Shown: positions 36,305 to 48,954, counted from the stretch's first letter. The stretch: DNA of 64,000 nt from Epiperipatus broadwayi (GCA_028023455.1 JAQFVV010012537.1:186001-250000); one strand, 5' to 3'. The notes: generated from the sequence alone by a model not told the origin. Program-made: numbers and translations.

Positions 36305-36969
36305 ATAAATTCTTTATCCAAATCTTTTGCATACCGCATTACCTTTTTCATCCATCTTGTTACCTGCCCTTTACTCATAAGCCAATTAAACACTATTTTG
36401 GCTATTCTTTTACTATCCATAAACTGCAACCTACCAAACATTTTCATTTTACTTTTTGCATCTCTCATATAAAAACTTGACCATCACATTTCTCCTTGAA
36501 CTGCCTCCTTTGCTGTCCACATCTCTGCATCTAATGCATGTCTTCCTACTTTCCTTTGTACTTTCTCTAAATAATCTAAAACCCTTTTACTAACACATAA
36601 TGCATCATTGCCATATGTTAACCCTCCTACTGCAACTCCCTTCCATACAATTCTAGCTACATCATATTTATTATATGAAAATACTGTTAGTTTCTTTACC
36701 AAACCCTTTCTTTTCTTTGCTTCATTTACCAATTTTTTCTCCCATTCATCCAAGCAATTTTCCTGATTACATAAGATGATTCCCAAATACCTATATTTAT
36801 CTACCACACTTAACTTTATATCCCCCAATAAAAATTCTGCATCTTCTCTTTCCCCAATATTAACCGTCATTATATTTGATTTTTCTTCACTAAATTTAAT
36901 CCCCATCTCTTTACCACCCTTGTACATGTCCTCAATATAATTTCCATATCTTCTCTTCTTTCTGCTCAC
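36305..36969 (-). pseudogene. LINE copy 1, reverse transcriptase thumb and connector
   Basis: The frame 36969-36484 encodes GIKFSEEKSNIMTVN, KYRYLGIIL and KRKGLVKKL...YNKYDVARIVWKGVAVGG. This is the thumb/connector after the palm of a LINE reverse transcriptase. The frame breaks just upstream, beside the FADD box, and continues in other frames to the insertion at 36294. Confidence 0.8.
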
Positions 36970-37216
36970 AAAAAGATATCATCCGCAAAAAAAAAGACCC
37001 GACAAAGTATATAGTCCCTTGCCACCTATTAACGATATCTCTACCCTGCTTCCTAGTCTTTCTATTGTTTTCTCCATTTCACTCAAAAACAAAATAGGTG
37101 ACATAGGGCATCCTTGCCTTAATCCCACCCCATTTTTAACTTTAACTGATTCTATATCCCTAATTGGTAAGTATAATTATTTTCATATAATTTCTTAATA
37201 ATATTTACTAAAGCTT

Positions 37217-37354
37217 CATCCAATCCCAAATTGACTTACCATACCCATAAACTATTTCTATTTACTCTATCATATGCTTTCTCTACATCCAATCCCAAAT
37301 TGGCTAACCGTACCCATAATCTATTTCTATTTACTCTATAATATGCTTTCTCTA
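37217..37354. repeat. 69-bp tandem duplication inside the LINE reverse transcriptase
   Basis: Units starting CATCCAATCCCAAATTG at 37217 and 37286 repeat with a few differences. The unit is 23 codons and includes the first catalytic block (EKAYDRVNRN), so the palm motif is present twice. This alone would disable the enzyme. Confidence 0.85.
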
Positions 37355-37601
37355 TAACTATAAAACTCATATATAACGATCTACCTGAATTCCTACTCAT
37401 CTCCATAAGTTGTGTAACTACAAACTATCTCCTATATGCCTATCTGACCTAAAACCTCCTTGCATTTCCCCCACTACATTATTCTCTTCCATCCATTTTA
37501 CAACTCTTCCAGATATCATATATGAAAAAACTTTATATAAAACTGATGTTACCGCTATCGGTCTATAATTATTTAACTTTCTATGATCCTTACCCTTTCC
37601 T

Positions 37602-38528
37602 TTAAATAATTCTTGTATTACTCCGACTACCCGGAAAAACTCTCTTCTGTGCCATATTATTAAAACATGATAATAACTTTGCTTTTGCTCTATGCCTTAA
37701 ATTCATTACCATCTCTGTTGCCCATCCATCTAAACCTCTCGCCTTTCCACTTTTCAATCTCTTCCCTGCCTCATTCAGTTCATTTTTTGTGAACCTAATA
37801 TCCCCATTACTAACTGCTTTCATGTTTTCTATCACTAATTCCTCCACATCTAACATCTTTTCTATATCCATTACATATCTATTTAAGATTCTCTCTACCT
37901 CTTCTCTAGAACTACACTCTATTCCCTCATCATCTATTAATACTATCTCTCTTTCCCCTACATTTCTCCTTTTAATGCAATTCCAAAATTTTTTATTCCC
38001 ATCTCTTCCACTTTTATTAATATCCTCCAACAATTTACTATTTAACTTCATTCTCTCTCTATAATTATCCATTTTAGCCAACTTCTTTTCTAAGTACTTT
38101 CCCCATTTAGCATTAATATCGTTTTCACTTTCTTTGTTCTTAATAGCACACTTATATTCTCTGCATGCTTCTTTCCTCTCTTTTACACTTTTACTAACTC
38201 TCATTTTTTTATTACTTTTATTCTTCAGAATATTCTCAACTAAAATCCTATTTACCACTTTTTCTATTTCACCACACCAGTCTTTATACTCACCCTCAAC
38301 CAACTGCTCCATGGTTTCTTCAACTTTTATTTTATACACTTCCAACTTATTCTTATCATTCACTCTCCATCCACATCTTTCACTATTGTTTCTACCTTTA
38401 TTTTTATCCTCCATCACATTACTAACCATTTCTATTACAATAAAGTTATGATTACTATTACATATTCTCTCTTCATTATCAAACACCTTAATTTTCCGTA
38501 TTTTGTTCATTCCCTCATTCTCTACCAA
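37602..38528 (-). pseudogene. LINE copy 1, endonuclease-RT linker
   Basis: A 308-codon open frame, the longest in the window. It starts inside the endonuclease C-terminus (NHNFIVIEM), runs through a lysine/glutamate-rich linker (KSVKERKEACREYKCAIK, NKKFWNCIKRRN) and reaches the fingers of the reverse transcriptase (LKSGKARGLDGWATEMV). KxGKAxGxDG is the conserved first RT motif. The first methionine is internal to the original protein. Confidence 0.82.
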
Positions 38529-39027
38529 TACCTAATCTATTGTGTGAAATACATTATTCCTAGAGCATGTGTATTGTCCCTCATACATATTTGATAAATT
38601 GGGACAATGCTCAAATTTACTCTTTGACAAAATTCCTTCAAAAACTGACCATTCTTATTATCTACATCATCAATTTCTTCAATATGTCCATTCATATTTA
38701 TATACAATCTACACAAATGTCATCTGCATTGTTGACTATGTATAATATACCTCACAAAGATTTATGGTGGTTTTTATGCACAGGTCTTCTAAAAATATTG
38801 TATTCTCATTTTCAGTCTCATTTCCTTTGATTTTTTTTTGTATAATAGCTAATGTGAATTGTAATAACAAATCTTATTTGAAAAACTAATAATAAAGTTG
38901 GCATATGTAGCAAACTTTGTAAATAAAAGATTTTGTTTAAATTAATTTAGGTACTTGTGTATAATTCAACCGATGACATTTTTGACTTACCGATTTCCCT
39001 TCCGGTAGACATCGACGTTTTTTGCAT

Positions 39028-39898
39028 GACAACGTTTCAACTACATTCTGTAGTCATTATCAAGTTTTCTTAAAATAATAATAATAAAATAAATAAAAAA
39101 ACAAAAATAATAACACAAATAAATAAAATATTAATACATTCCAAATATATAATATTCAAATAAAACCACAATATTATTATAATCTACAAATACAATTATT
39201 TACCTCCTTCCCTATCTTTAATTATTTCTTTTAAAATACCTTTATAATTTAATACTCTTCTTATATAAATTTATTATCTATTCTCTAAATCTTTATCCAT
39301 TAACATTCTTTTTATACCCCCCCCCCCCTTATATATTATTCCTATATTATCTTATTTTTTATCTTTATTTATTAACATTCTATTTAATACTGGTTTATAC
39401 TGATCTATATATACTTCCTTTTTTTTTTATTCTCTCTTTAAATTTTTTAACGCATTCCAATGGCCTTATATCAAAATTTTCATGCTTAAATTCCTTTTTA
39501 TGAATATATATAGCAGATTTTTTTATCATACAAATGCTGCCTTAATCTAGTTTTTAATTTATTCTTATTTGTTCCTATATAAGTCATATTTACATTACTT
39601 TTATCACAATCCATACATTTAATTATATATACTGAATTTATGCATTCTAAAATATCAATTTTATCATAATCATTTATTAACTCACCCAAACATTGTTTCC
39701 TTTTATAAACAGGGCAAATTAATGTATTATATCTCTTATTAAAATACCTAAAAAATTTCTTAATTTTAAAAAATAAATATCTTGATACCCTAAATCCTAT
39801 ATAAATTATTTTATTTTCTCCATTTTTATTCAATTTAATCTTTCTTTTTATATTTTCAATATTATAATTAGATACCAATCTTTTTACTATATATTCAG
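39028..39898 (-). mobile_element. Penelope-like element copy A, GIY-YIG end
   Basis: The minus frame 39878-39498 carries a GIY-YIG endonuclease: VYIIKCMDC for the GIY strand, MTYIGTNKNKLKTRLRQH for YIG plus the conserved Arg and His. Upstream is a basic linker (IIYIGFRVSRYLFFKIKKFF) resembling the RT-to-endonuclease linker of Penelope-like elements. Beyond the stop, broken frames give NFDIRPLECVKKFKERI. The 3' end at 39063-39028 holds a hairpin followed by TTGAAACG (see findings). The reverse transcriptase itself is not present. Confidence 0.78.
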
Positions 39899-41019
39899 GA
39901 TATTTTAATAGGAGATATAATACATTAATTTGCCCTGTTTATAAAAGGAAACAATGTTTGGGTGAGTTAATAAATGATTATGATAAAATTGATATTTTAG
40001 AATGCATAAATTCAGTATATATAATTAAATGTATGGATTGTGATAAAAGTAATGTAAATGTGACTTATATAGGAACAAGTAAGAATAAATTAAAAACTAG
40101 ATTAAGGCAGCATTTATATGATAAAAAATCTGCTATAAAAAGGAATTTAGGCATGAAAATTTTGATATAAGGCCATTGGAATGTGTTAAAAAATTTAAAG
40201 AGAGAATAAAAAAAGAGGAAGTATATATAGATCAGTATAAACCAGTATTAAATAGAATGTTAATAAATAAAGATAAAAAATAAGATAATATAGAAATAAT
40301 ATATAAAAAAAAGGGGGGGGGAGGGGTATAAAAAGAATGTTAATGGGTAAAGATTTAGAGAATAGATAATAAATTTATATAAGAAGAGTATTAAATTATA
40401 AAGCTATTTTAAAAGAAATAATTAAAGATAAGGAAGGAGGTAAATAATTGTATTTGTAGATTATAATAATATTGTGGTTTTATTTGAATATTATATATTT
40501 GGAATGTATTAATATTTTATTTATTTGTGTTATTATTTTTGTTTTTTTATTTATTTTTATTGGTATTTGAGTATTAACTAAGCTCGTCGAAGAACCAAAA
40601 CAATGTCATGGCAACTGAAACATTGACATGACTAATCGATAGAAGTGGTCAAAGTATTTTCGTGGTCACCTTCGAGATTTTAAAATACTTGGGTGAATTC
40701 TGGGTAAATATCTGTCTTTTACCTGCTTGCGTTGACCAAGTGAGATGCGTTTTTTTTTTTACAGTGTCTGATCCGCCATCGTAAGAATTGAATATTTTTT
40801 GATTGCTTATTTTATATTTTGATCGTTCAACTATTGCTGATTTTATTTATTAATTTTATTACTAATTTATCAAATTGTATTCCTAATTTATCAAATTTTA
40901 TTATTAATTTATCTAATTGTATTACTAATTACTATCGCACTATCTCATAAAGGCAATTATTTCTAGTTAATAATTGAGAACAATTTGCTTTTTTTTAAAA
41001 AAAAATGTAAATAATTACT

Positions 41020-41960
41020 TAAATAACATTAAAAATTATAAAGATTATTTATAATACTTTACTGTAATAAAATATTACTTATTAGTCCATTTATTATCGG
41101 AGTAAATTATTACTGCGGTTCTGAAATTAAATGTCTCATTTTTGGGACTGAAAATTGGCAGGGGGGGGTCTTCTCCGATGATTTTTCCCTGCCAATACAT
41201 ACTTTAGTCTGACAAAAAATTATAATGATTAGTTCATTTCTTTGTTTCAGGGTCAAATGATTTACTTAAAAATCGTTAAAAATTATAATGATTATTTATA
41301 ATATTCATTTTTGATGAACTTTTTATCGTAGTAAATTATTAGTTATTATTTCACAACTATGCTATGCCGATTATAATATTTATTTTTGATAATATTTTAC
41401 TGTAATAAATTATGACTAATTATTGCATTTCTTATAGGAGTAAATTATTACTGCTGTTCTGAAAATAAATGTGTTTCATTTTTGGACTGAAAATTTAGTC
41501 TGACAAAAAAATTCTAATGATTACTTCATTTTTTTGTTTGTTTCGGGTTCGAATGATTAGTTAAATATCCCTATCCCTACAAAAAATTGTAATGATTATT
41601 TATAATATTCATTTTTTAATAATTTTTTTTTATCGTTTTCGTTAAAAATTGTTTTGATTATTTATAATATTCATTTTTGATACTAATTTTTTATCGTAGT
41701 AAATTATTAGTTATTATTTCGCAATGGCTTCTAGTCTGAAAATATATATGATTACTTAATTTTTTTTTTGTTTTCGGGGTCAAATGATTAGGTAAATATC
41801 ATTAAAAATTGGGTAATGATTATAATATTCATTTTTGATTTTTTTTTTTTATCATTTTCAGGTTCAAATGATTAGTTAAATATCGTTAAAAATTATAATG
41901 ATTCTTTATAATATTCATTTTTTGATAATTTTTTTTTCGTAGTAAATTATTAGTTATTAT
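41020..41960. repeat. irregular tandem repeat array
   Basis: About six copies of a unit built on AATGATTATTTATAATATTC, followed by a T-run and TATCGTAGTAAATTATTAG, occur near 41030, 41280, 41585, 41645, 41805 and 41885, with spacing from about 60 to 300 bp. The words GTCAAATGATTAGTTAAATA and TTCGCAATG also recur. No coding sequence. Confidence 0.7.
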
Positions 41961-42010
41961 TTTTTCGCAATGACCAAACATGGCGACGTTCGACATCTCC
42001 TTCTTTGCTA

Positions 42011-42202
42011 TTAACTATGCTATGACGTACTACCCCAAAGGCATACTATTCTAATCTTGCAATCTTCAAAGTGACTTCTTCACGTGATCTGCAGGCAAAC
42101 TTTATTGATTAAGTTTGTTCGCAAATCACTAGGAGACGTTATCTTAAAGATCATAAGATTAGAATAGTATGCCTTTGGTGTAGTACGTCATAGCTTAGTT
42201 AA
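42011..42202. mobile_element. 192-bp hairpin MITE with about 48-bp arms
   Basis: The left arm TTAACTATGCTATGACGTAC (continuing to 42058) and the right arm (42150-42202) are inverted with a few mismatches, around a centre of about 90 bp. TTAA lies at both tips. A decayed relative of the end (AACTATGCTATGCCG) occurs near 41357. Confidence 0.75.
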
Positions 42203-43047
42203 TTATTATTATTTTTTTAAGGAAACTTGATAATGACTACAGAATGTAATTGAAATGTATGGAAGAGAAATAAAATTATTGTTTGGAATAAAACAAGTTT
42301 TAAAAAGAAAAAGAAGGATTGTTGAATTTATATATTTATTATCATGGAGCTATAATTTAAAAAGAAAAAGAAGTGAAAAGTTGTGTATATAATTATCATT
42401 AATAAATATATATATATTGTAAACATGTGAGAAATGCAAATTAAATGTACATGGGACTAATGTTACTGAAAAAAAACATAGCTCACCCAATTATAATTTC
42501 AGACAAAAAATTTGTACATAATAAAAAATTGAAATGATTCAACAATACACAATAGATGGAAAAATGAAAAACCCAGATCAAGACATTTCAGATGGATGGA
42601 AATGAAAGTTTTCTAGAGTAAAATGGAGAAACTATGATTCTGAGAAACTGAATTAAACTGGGAGAGACCATCATCTTTCTGCTAATTCTGATTCTGTCAT
42701 TTACATAAAGGTTAAAAAAATAATTAATAATATATTAGCAGTTTGTTTAAAATGGCTGAAAATAATATACTTATTTCATCTAATGTATTTATCAAATACT
42801 TTCAATGTAACATAAATAATGTTTAAAAAAACAACTTTCTTTATAAGCCAATGATAGAAGAAAAATCCTCAACAACTTTTGATTTGGATGGTTATTATCT
42901 TAGTAGTTTTATAATTAGAAAGGTGAATTTAGATAGTGAGATGCAGAACAAACTCCAATAGGCTGCTACTGTTTTTAATAAATTGAGGGATAAGGTATTT
43001 CATCATAAGGAAATAATTATTGCAACTAAATGATCTATATATATATA

Positions 43048-43305
43048 TCAACAGATGGCGTTCTATCTCTAATTTTAATTCCACTTTCAGATCATGATTT
43101 CAAGCTATTTGCTATCATCAGTGAAAGACAGGAATTTTAGAAACTAGATCTAAACACAAACTCTGAGCGTTTATGAAACAGTTTCTATTCAGCTTGCAAG
43201 CGTTAATCTTTTAGACATGTAATGTCTTCAAACTAGTGAATGCGTGCTCTGACGTTTATGTAAACATACGCTTGACGGTGTTTTTGGTAGAACGCCATCT
43301 GTTGA
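43048..43305. mobile_element. 258-bp element with perfect 18-bp terminal inverted repeats
   Basis: TCAACAGATGGCGTTCTA at 43048-43065 and its exact reverse complement at 43288-43305 bound a non-coding interior. The left flank is an (AT)n tract, so a target duplication cannot be judged. It looks like a MITE. Confidence 0.78.
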
Positions 43306-44932
43306 CATAAGTACAAGCGTTAGCAAGTTTTTTAACTTGTTTTTTGTTTTTCATATATATAACTAATCTTTTATTTAACTTACTTTATGGAGGTAGGACT
43401 TGGACATCCTATTGATGCAACTAAAAGCAAGTTTCATTTAAGAATGTTCCACAAAATTTTAAAAATACAATAGCAAGATCATAAAACAATAAATACGTTC
43501 TTCAACTTACTGGATATAATACTATCGAGTTCATTATTATAAAATAACAAATGAACAATATAAAATTTATTAAAATAATATTTTATGGTGAACTTGAGTA
43601 AGAGTTATCTCAAAAAGTGCAATATTGATTGCTTTCATTAAAAAGATATGACAGAAAATAGAATATATTGGAGAACTACAAGTAAATATAGTGTTGCCAT
43701 TAAAATTAACAACCATATGAACAATTATTTTGGATATATAAAAAAAATTTAGTGGAGCCAAGGCATCTACTATATTTTGTTTTGATTCCCTCTCATTTAT
43801 ATTGCATATCTTGTATATAAGTATTCCAAAAAAAAAAAAATTCTGCAGAAAAAGTTAAAAGGCAGCATAATAAAATATGGAAAAAAAAGAAAAAAAAAGG
43901 ATAATTATATTTTACATATAGATGTATTTGTGATTCACACAATGATTTGCATAGTCATCATAAAATTCATTTTTAGAGAAGGTTTTAATCTTTTTTTCTT
44001 GGAGTTGGAATGGCCCTATTCATTTACGAATGGCTGATTACTCAGATAATAAAAAAGACAATATTATTAAAAATATAGCAAAACAATGTAATTTAATATA
44101 TTCAATATATATATATTTATTAGTGAATAAATACTTTAGGAATCTACAAAATAAAACTTTCTATGGCAATTAAAAAAAGCTAACATGCTTCTTCAACAAT
44201 TTTTCTTTTTCAAAATACGCGTACAAGTTTAGAGGATACGTCACAAGTTTAAAAGATCTGATTAGTTACAAATATTTATTTTTGATTATTAAAAATGCAT
44301 TTGATAATTTATTACATTTATACTCTTCACATAGTCATACTTCTGTTCTCATGAGTATTATCATGTGGATATTAATTATTATCACCTAACAGAAAATATG
44401 AACATTAAATAATTAAGGATTAAATACTATATGCAAATTAAAGAATTATAATTAATCATTTAAAAAAGTCAGATTACCATTGCTGTGTGGATATTCAGGT
44501 GTTTTAAGTCTAGAGATGAACAAATGAATGCAAGTTTCTTTTGAAACATTTATATAATGAGAAAGACCAATCTGGAAGATTTGGCACTAAATGATAACAA
44601 GTTTTATTACAAGCTAAGAGAATGGTAAAAGATTTGATTTGTTGCAAATATCCATTACATATAATAAGTTATATTTTATACCACAAGAACTACTTATATT
44701 TACTCGTCACTTGCAAAATTTAAAGTAATAAGAATGTATATATTTTACATTAGTGTACTAACTATTACACAATACTTTTTTTTTAATCATTCTAATTTTA
44801 AAAAAAATCAATAATAACAACAACAATCCAGGCAAAAAAAGTGAACATTTTGTTTTACTGTAGGACATCCCTGAATTCTATTTTGCTAAAAATCTATAAC
44901 TTGTATTTTTAAACTAAAATAAATAACAATAC

Positions 44933-45012
44933 CTTTTGAGAATTTTTATATGCTGATGATGATGATTCTACAATCTTCTTGATAATGTCCAATCTGTCAT
45001 TACAAAGACGAA
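44933..45012 (-). CDS. NBAS: NBAS homologue, exon B
   Basis: An 80-nt internal exon with acceptor ATGATTTAG just above 45012 and donor CAAAAG|GTATTG at 44932. Its first two bases complete a Val codon begun by exon A, giving FPLE-V-RLCNDRLDIIKKIVE across the junction. It ends in phase 0 after AYKNSQK. The sequence fits the NBAS segment LPLQVRLxxDRxxLIxxxLxxxxxAYK as I know it. It lies between two large introns. Confidence 0.87.
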
Positions 45013-45202
45013 CTAAATCATAAAATAAATTTTTATTAAGAATGCTATTAGAATAAAGAGTTATAATTAATTTACCTTTATAATCTATTTTACCAAATTA
45101 AAACTCTTATAAATATCTTTATTAGTAAAATTTAATTAAGCTTTTTGTATAGTTTAAATGCTGACTACTAATAAATAAGGAATTAGTATTTAAAGAATAA
45201 GA

Positions 45203-45244
45203 CATATATATATATATATATACATACATACACACACACACACA
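45203..45244. repeat. AT/AC microsatellite
   Basis: (AT)n passes into (ACAT)n and then (AC)n in one compound tract. Confidence 0.9.
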
Positions 45245-48200
45245 TAAAAGCATTAGTCTAAAGACATTGCAAAGTCAATTCACAAGTAAGATTCCCAAAA
45301 AGTCATTTATATGAAATTGCAAACAATTACAATCCATTTTGACAAATAAAAGATCATTTTAACTGACAAAATAGATTGAAAATAATATAAAAAAAGGTGG
45401 GTTATTATTTGCAATCTCATTTAAATAATTTTTTAGGAATCTTGCTCATAAATTATCTTAGTATTGTATTAGGACTTTCTTAATATTTCATATCCTCATT
45501 AAAAATCACTATATATAAACATAACAGTTCACAGTAGTTTACTCACAATGGGTGTTATAATGGTAATCACAGATAGAACATATATAATTTGAAAGCCCAT
45601 AACAGCTTCAATCATACATGTCAGAAATATAGCAAATTAAATTAAAACTAATGCTATTATTATTATTTTTAATGTAAAAAGGAATAATATTAATTCTTTA
45701 TTGGATAAAATAATGATAAGAAAAGTAAAACCATCTAAAGGATCTTAGCATAAGAATAACATTCTGAAATAATGATTTTAAACCATTAAGCATCACATGA
45801 TCACCATCTCATACTAGAAAATAATTGTTTATTACTCTGATTGGCACAGGATGGCACTACTGTATGGAGAGTTTGGCCTTGTTTATAAATAATGATTTTC
45901 ATATGTGCAGGCCATAAGAATCCTTAACTAGTTAAACTTTGTAGAAATCATTTTAATAAACTTACCAATAATGCCCTCTTATATTTGCAATTTTATTAAA
46001 ATGACTTATAGAAATTCTGAATTTGTAAAGGATTTTTTATAAAAATGCATATGAAAATTATTACTCGGAAATATTGTTATATTTTTTTTCAAGGCAGAAT
46101 TTATTACAAACATAAACACGAATAAAAACTAATAACTCTAGATAAATTAAAAATCAGAACAATAAACTTGTACACATATTTTTTTCAAATTTAAATCATT
46201 TTCTAAGATATTACAATGATTTAATAACTCTGTACAAAATGTACAGATAAAAACATATTTACTTAGGTCAAATAATTCATAAGTTAAATCATTAAAAAAA
46301 AACCCAGATAATTAACAACACAGCATGTTTCACATATGTGTCTATATATATAGGTATTTTATAAAAATATCATATAAATTAAATTCTATAATTAAAATGT
46401 AATACATTTGTTTCTTCTTACAAGAAACAAAAATTTCCAGATTATTAATTAAATTTTAAAATGTTATTTTTGATGCTTTCAAAGGACAAATGTTATATTA
46501 ATACGTTAAATTGATTCTAATATATTTCTATTAGACTGACAGTGTTATTCTAACATTTATTTTTTGAATAGAATGATCTGCACCAAAATTGCAATTAAGG
46601 ATTTAATTGAAAGTTTTCTTTTTTAATGTACAAAATTACTTCAGGGTAATAGTGGGATTTAATTTATATTACACTTTTGTCAAATAATAAATATGGATTG
46701 TAATTATGAAACAATTCTTAAGGTATGCAAAGAAATTGTACTATACTACTTTTCTAAAATGTGTCTTTTGAAAAGATTGCTATGCAAAAAAATTTATTTA
46801 ATTAATATTTTGACATTTTTTCTTCATACAGAAAAACCTCCGTCCACTTATATTAATGCACAAAATTAATACAGTCAGTAACTCTTACTTTTATTTATAA
46901 TAACAATTCATTTTTTTTTAGAATTTTCAATCAAAGAATATTTCTTGATTAAGTAAATCATTTTTAGACACTTAAAAAATACACTTATTACCAATAATCC
47001 AGAATAGTAGGGAAAATATAAAAAAAATTTGCTAATGAATAGCAATATATGTAAGCTAAAATCATGATGTTTTATTGATCAAATAATGTAATCCTTAAAT
47101 CTATAAAATTTCCTTCTTATTAGTTTTGGTGCAAGTAAATGGTTTTTAAAAAAAAACCCTGCATTTTTATATCTTTCTCGAGACTACTAATCTAAAACAA
47201 TAACACAATTACTATTTCAAATAAATATTATTATAATTTCCTAAGGTATACTATTTTTGACTTTAATTTATCTGTTGCTTTTCTGGTACAGAAAGCATTT
47301 AAAATATACTTAAAATGATATGCTATGTAAAAAAAGTTTTGATATGATTGCTAGTATATTTATTTATTAAATTTCTTTTTATTAGAAAACTCATAAATTA
47401 CAAATATTTAATTCTGCAAATTATAAAGTACAAAAAAATATGGGATTCAAGAATACTACTTAAGTGAATTAGTAACACTGCAAAAATAATATGAGCTGCA
47501 TGCTGTACTGTAAAAAACTAGTTTCTTGAATTTCATATTTTTTGTAAGATAATGGGGATCACAAGGTATTAATGTAACACTTTACTCTGCACGCTATAAT
47601 AATCAAATGCAATAAAAATAAATCACACTATGATTTCTACTTGTATTTTCATAGTAAATTGGTTGTTTTAAAGATAAAAATTTTTCATTTTACAGCTTTC
47701 TCACTCATCATAAAAAAATAATGGGTCAAATCTCACAGTGTTGATGTTCAAATCATTAAAGAAACAAAAATGGATCATTTGTTGATAGTTAAAAATATTG
47801 TTGTATTCTTTACAGATAAAAACAATACTGAAGAGAATTTGATTATAGTTTATTTTCTCTTTGTATCTGCAACAAATACCATTACATTTTCACAATTCTT
47901 ATTGTCTAAAAATTCATTTCTGGTATAAGATCTTCAGCCAAAGATAAAAATTTCATTTTTGTTTAACAATTTAGTGGACACATTTATAATATAGGTGGAT
48001 GAGAATGATCATAGTTTTTAATATATTAGGTAATGTTTCATGTCATGAATTGATGTTTACATATGAATATTGAGTTTAAGCTTTCTTAATATTTTTAAAA
48101 AATGAATATTTAATGATTCTGATTTGAAAAAATAAAATAAAGCCAAATTCTCTTAAGTCCTGTTTATAACTGCAAAGAATACAATTTCACAGTTGTTATT

Positions 48201-48954
48201 AACAAATTCATTTTTAGACAAGATTTTTAGGTTCAGACAAAAGTTTCATCTGTGTTTGCAAAATAATTTGGACATTTTACTGGAAAACTTAATATATTTC
48301 ACTTAACACATTATTTATCATTTAGTGAGAAAAAAAAGATTGTAGTTCTTAATGTATTATATAATATTTCAACCCATAAATTTATACTATTTATAAATTT
48401 TGGATAGTGTATACTATTGATCCATGAAGCAAATTATTTACAATATAGACACAAAACAAAATGTATTAAGAATCTATATAAAGTTTTAAAATGTATCTTT
48501 TGCAATATTGCATTCAAGAAGTCTATATTATTTGAATAATATAAGGTTTAAAAACTTGGTTTTTAATAAATCAAGTATTCAAGATAATCAATTACAGCAA
48601 ATAAACAAGATATAAACAAAATATATTATAATTTAAATGTTTAATTAGAATGATTAAATGTGTGGAAGATATTTCACAAATTATTTTTGGCATTAGTTAA
48701 AATTATGCAATTAAACACAATAATTTATAAAATTTTTAAAGATAGTTAAAAAAAATACAGATGCTTCAGGTAAGTTTAATGACAGTTAGAAGCAAAAGAA
48801 ATGAAATTTATAGTATAATATTTAGACTGTTAAATATATCTTTATAAAAAATAAAATAAAATTAATAAATAATAGTGTTATTATGAGAAACAGCTTTCTT
48901 ATCCATAATGTGTGTGTGTATATGTAAACATGTGGTAATAGTATGAATACTGAA

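Larger units (their letters stand above)
35090..38700 (-). mobile_element. CR1-like LINE, copy 1 (defective)
   Basis: The minus strand reads, from 38700 downward: the C-terminal half of an APE-type endonuclease (NNKNGQFLKEFCQ, EGQYTCSRNN, then SNHNFIVIEM in place of the usual SDHN); a charged linker; a reverse transcriptase with EKAYDRVNRN near 37280-37340 and FADD near 36975-36985; the thumb (YRYLGIIL); and a C-terminal CxxC...H...C knuckle (VCKLCKEG...HLLIEC) near 35450-35400. A 3' untranslated part ends near 35090 in ACATCACATCA. Frameshifts and stops, for example around the FADD box, make it inactive. The same family recurs at 54850-58620 and 58885 onward. ORF1 is missing here. It is interrupted by the foldback element at 35754-36294. 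Confidence 0.85.
40574..42202. mobile_element. TTAA-bounded non-autonomous insertion in Penelope copy B
   Basis: The left edge TTAACTAAGCT (40574-40584) and the right edge AGCTTAGTTAA (42192-42202) are perfect inverted repeats containing TTAA at each tip. The interior has no long frame and contains a repeat array (41020-41960) and a smaller hairpin element (42011-42202) with the related end TTAACTATGCT. TTAA target use is typical of piggyBac-like elements, but the inner end motif does not match the usual piggyBac tip, so the superfamily is left open. Confidence 0.5.
39899..42260 (+). mobile_element. Penelope-like element copy B, inverted partner of A, interrupted
   Basis: 39899-40558 is a close inverted copy of 39752-39080, including the frame 39958-40170 with the same GIY-YIG residues (VTYIGTSKNKLKTRLRQH), then after a frame slip VYIDQYKPVLNRMLINKDK, the usual end of Penelope-like proteins. 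Matching terminal sequence, AAACTTGATAATGACTACAG, resumes at 42224. The copy is therefore split by about 1.65 kb of unrelated DNA. Copy B starts abruptly at 39899, so it is 5'-truncated. Confidence 0.75.
26592..44932 (-). other. giant NBAS intron B-C
   Basis: An 18.3-kb intron with donor GTATTG (44932). Phases on both sides agree, so no exon is required between. Most of it beyond 33300 is mobile DNA: MITE-like elements, a CR1-like LINE with a nested foldback element, and Penelope-like elements. The 26592-28030, 31690-33300 and 33560-35090 parts are plain AT-rich DNA. 42260-43040 and 43310-44932 also show nothing recognisable. Confidence 0.75.

Noticed and set aside
37789-38451. Plus-strand open frames over LINE copy 1
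   Set aside because: They are antisense shadows of the 308-codon minus-strand LINE frame with low-complexity L/S/F content.
39315-39328. C-run and matching G-run (40312-40320) as a quadruplex pair
   Set aside because: They are the same homopolymer in the two inverted Penelope-like copies, not separate regulatory sites.
45203-45244. Regulatory or origin-like AT tract
   Set aside because: It is an ordinary compound microsatellite.
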